From positions 1 to 30,633 of the forward strand of contig RKSH01000193.1 in assembly GCA_007570945.1 (NCBI GenBank): 30,633 nucleotides of DNA. Direction: 5' to 3'. Below are positions 30,522-30,633 of the stretch, one piece after another. The stretch comes from Gammaproteobacteria bacterium. Its GTDB lineage: Bacteria; Pseudomonadota; Gammaproteobacteria; Arenicellales; Spongiicolonaceae. A model generated the notes under the pieces. It made no database searches. It had not been told where the DNA came from and worked only from the letters and a program-made list of their open reading frames with translations. Position 1 is the first letter of the stretch, and every line of letters begins with the position of its first letter. Made by a program: the position numbers and the translations under genes.

Positions 30522-30620
30522 ACATGTGAGACAGTCAGGCGGCCTCTTTGAGGCGTTGATGGGACGCCATGGGGGTGCGGGAGTTGTGTTTTTGCCGTCG
30601 TGTGGGCGGTGGTGGCAGTA
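30522..30620 (-). mobile_element. Insertion-sequence end (transposase C-terminus), copy 2
   Basis: This is a second copy of the block at 176-275, in the same orientation and starting with the same ACATGTGAGA. On the minus strand it reads RTPMASHQRLKEAA to a TGA at 30535-30537. CHHRPHDGK is in a neighbouring frame because the A-run is one base shorter than in copy 1. The sequence continues to the window edge, so a longer element may lie outside. The two readings are partly alternative frames of the same tail; the transposase family is tentative (IS3/IS481-like). Confidence 0.55.
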
Positions 30621-30633
30621 GTGGTGTTGGTAG

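Noticed and set aside
1..30633. CRISPR arrays, tRNA or rRNA genes
   Set aside because: No regularly spaced repeats or recognisable tRNA/rRNA sequence were seen on reading both strands.

Overview
This 30.6 kb window is a dense, GC-rich bacterial chromosome segment, by eye around 65% GC. It is most likely from a gammaproteobacterium. The evidence is the order smc-zipA-ligA (ZipA is a gammaproteobacterial division protein), a two-component pair of the proteobacterial dedicated sortase (Pds) type, and the general gene content. Most genes are housekeeping: DNA ligation and chromosome dynamics, pantothenate, SAM cycle, lysine/threonine branch, purine salvage. Small uncharacterised clusters and signs of gene damage lie between them.

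Layout. 1-323: start of a minus-strand DNA methyltransferase and a decayed transposase tail. 324-8161: a DUF924 gene, then smc-zipA-ligA. ligA is broken by a deletion plus frameshift in its adenylation domain. Its C-terminal half carries an inserted DnaQ-like exonuclease domain that has lost most catalytic residues; this is the most unusual object here. 8169-9614 (minus): panC and a LysE-type exporter. 9656-12937: glpD, a DoxX-like membrane protein, an N-terminally truncated HEPN-type gene in an AT-richer patch, and an Ldh2-family dehydrogenase missing its active-site segment. 12939-15481: sohB-type protease, gamma-carbonic anhydrase-like protein and quinone oxidoreductase-like protein, tightly packed. 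15497-18094: a near-consensus promoter driving metK-ahcY (SAM synthesis and SAH recycling). 18339-20869: three overlapping genes (nucleosidase/phosphorylase-like, SPL-family radical SAM, SDR) behind a palindromic site. 20861-21526 (minus): endonuclease V. 21565-25805: dapB, then hom-hpt-FAD oxidase as one coupled unit. 25783-28712 (minus): PdsR/PdsS-like response regulator and sensor kinase without a sortase in view. 28912-29224: a small plus-strand ORF ending at a bidirectional terminator. 29242-30502 (minus): a bactofilin and a methyltransferase-fold-like protein with their own promoter and terminator. 30522-30633: a second copy of the transposase tail.

Three genes within about 7 kb (ligA, the HEPN gene, the Ldh2 gene) have lost segments of a few hundred bases. 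Either this genome is eroding (as in a symbiont) or the assembly has local deletions. That question decides how much of the ligA observation is biology. The DnaQ-like insertion itself is an uninterrupted open reading frame and does not depend on the upstream lesion.
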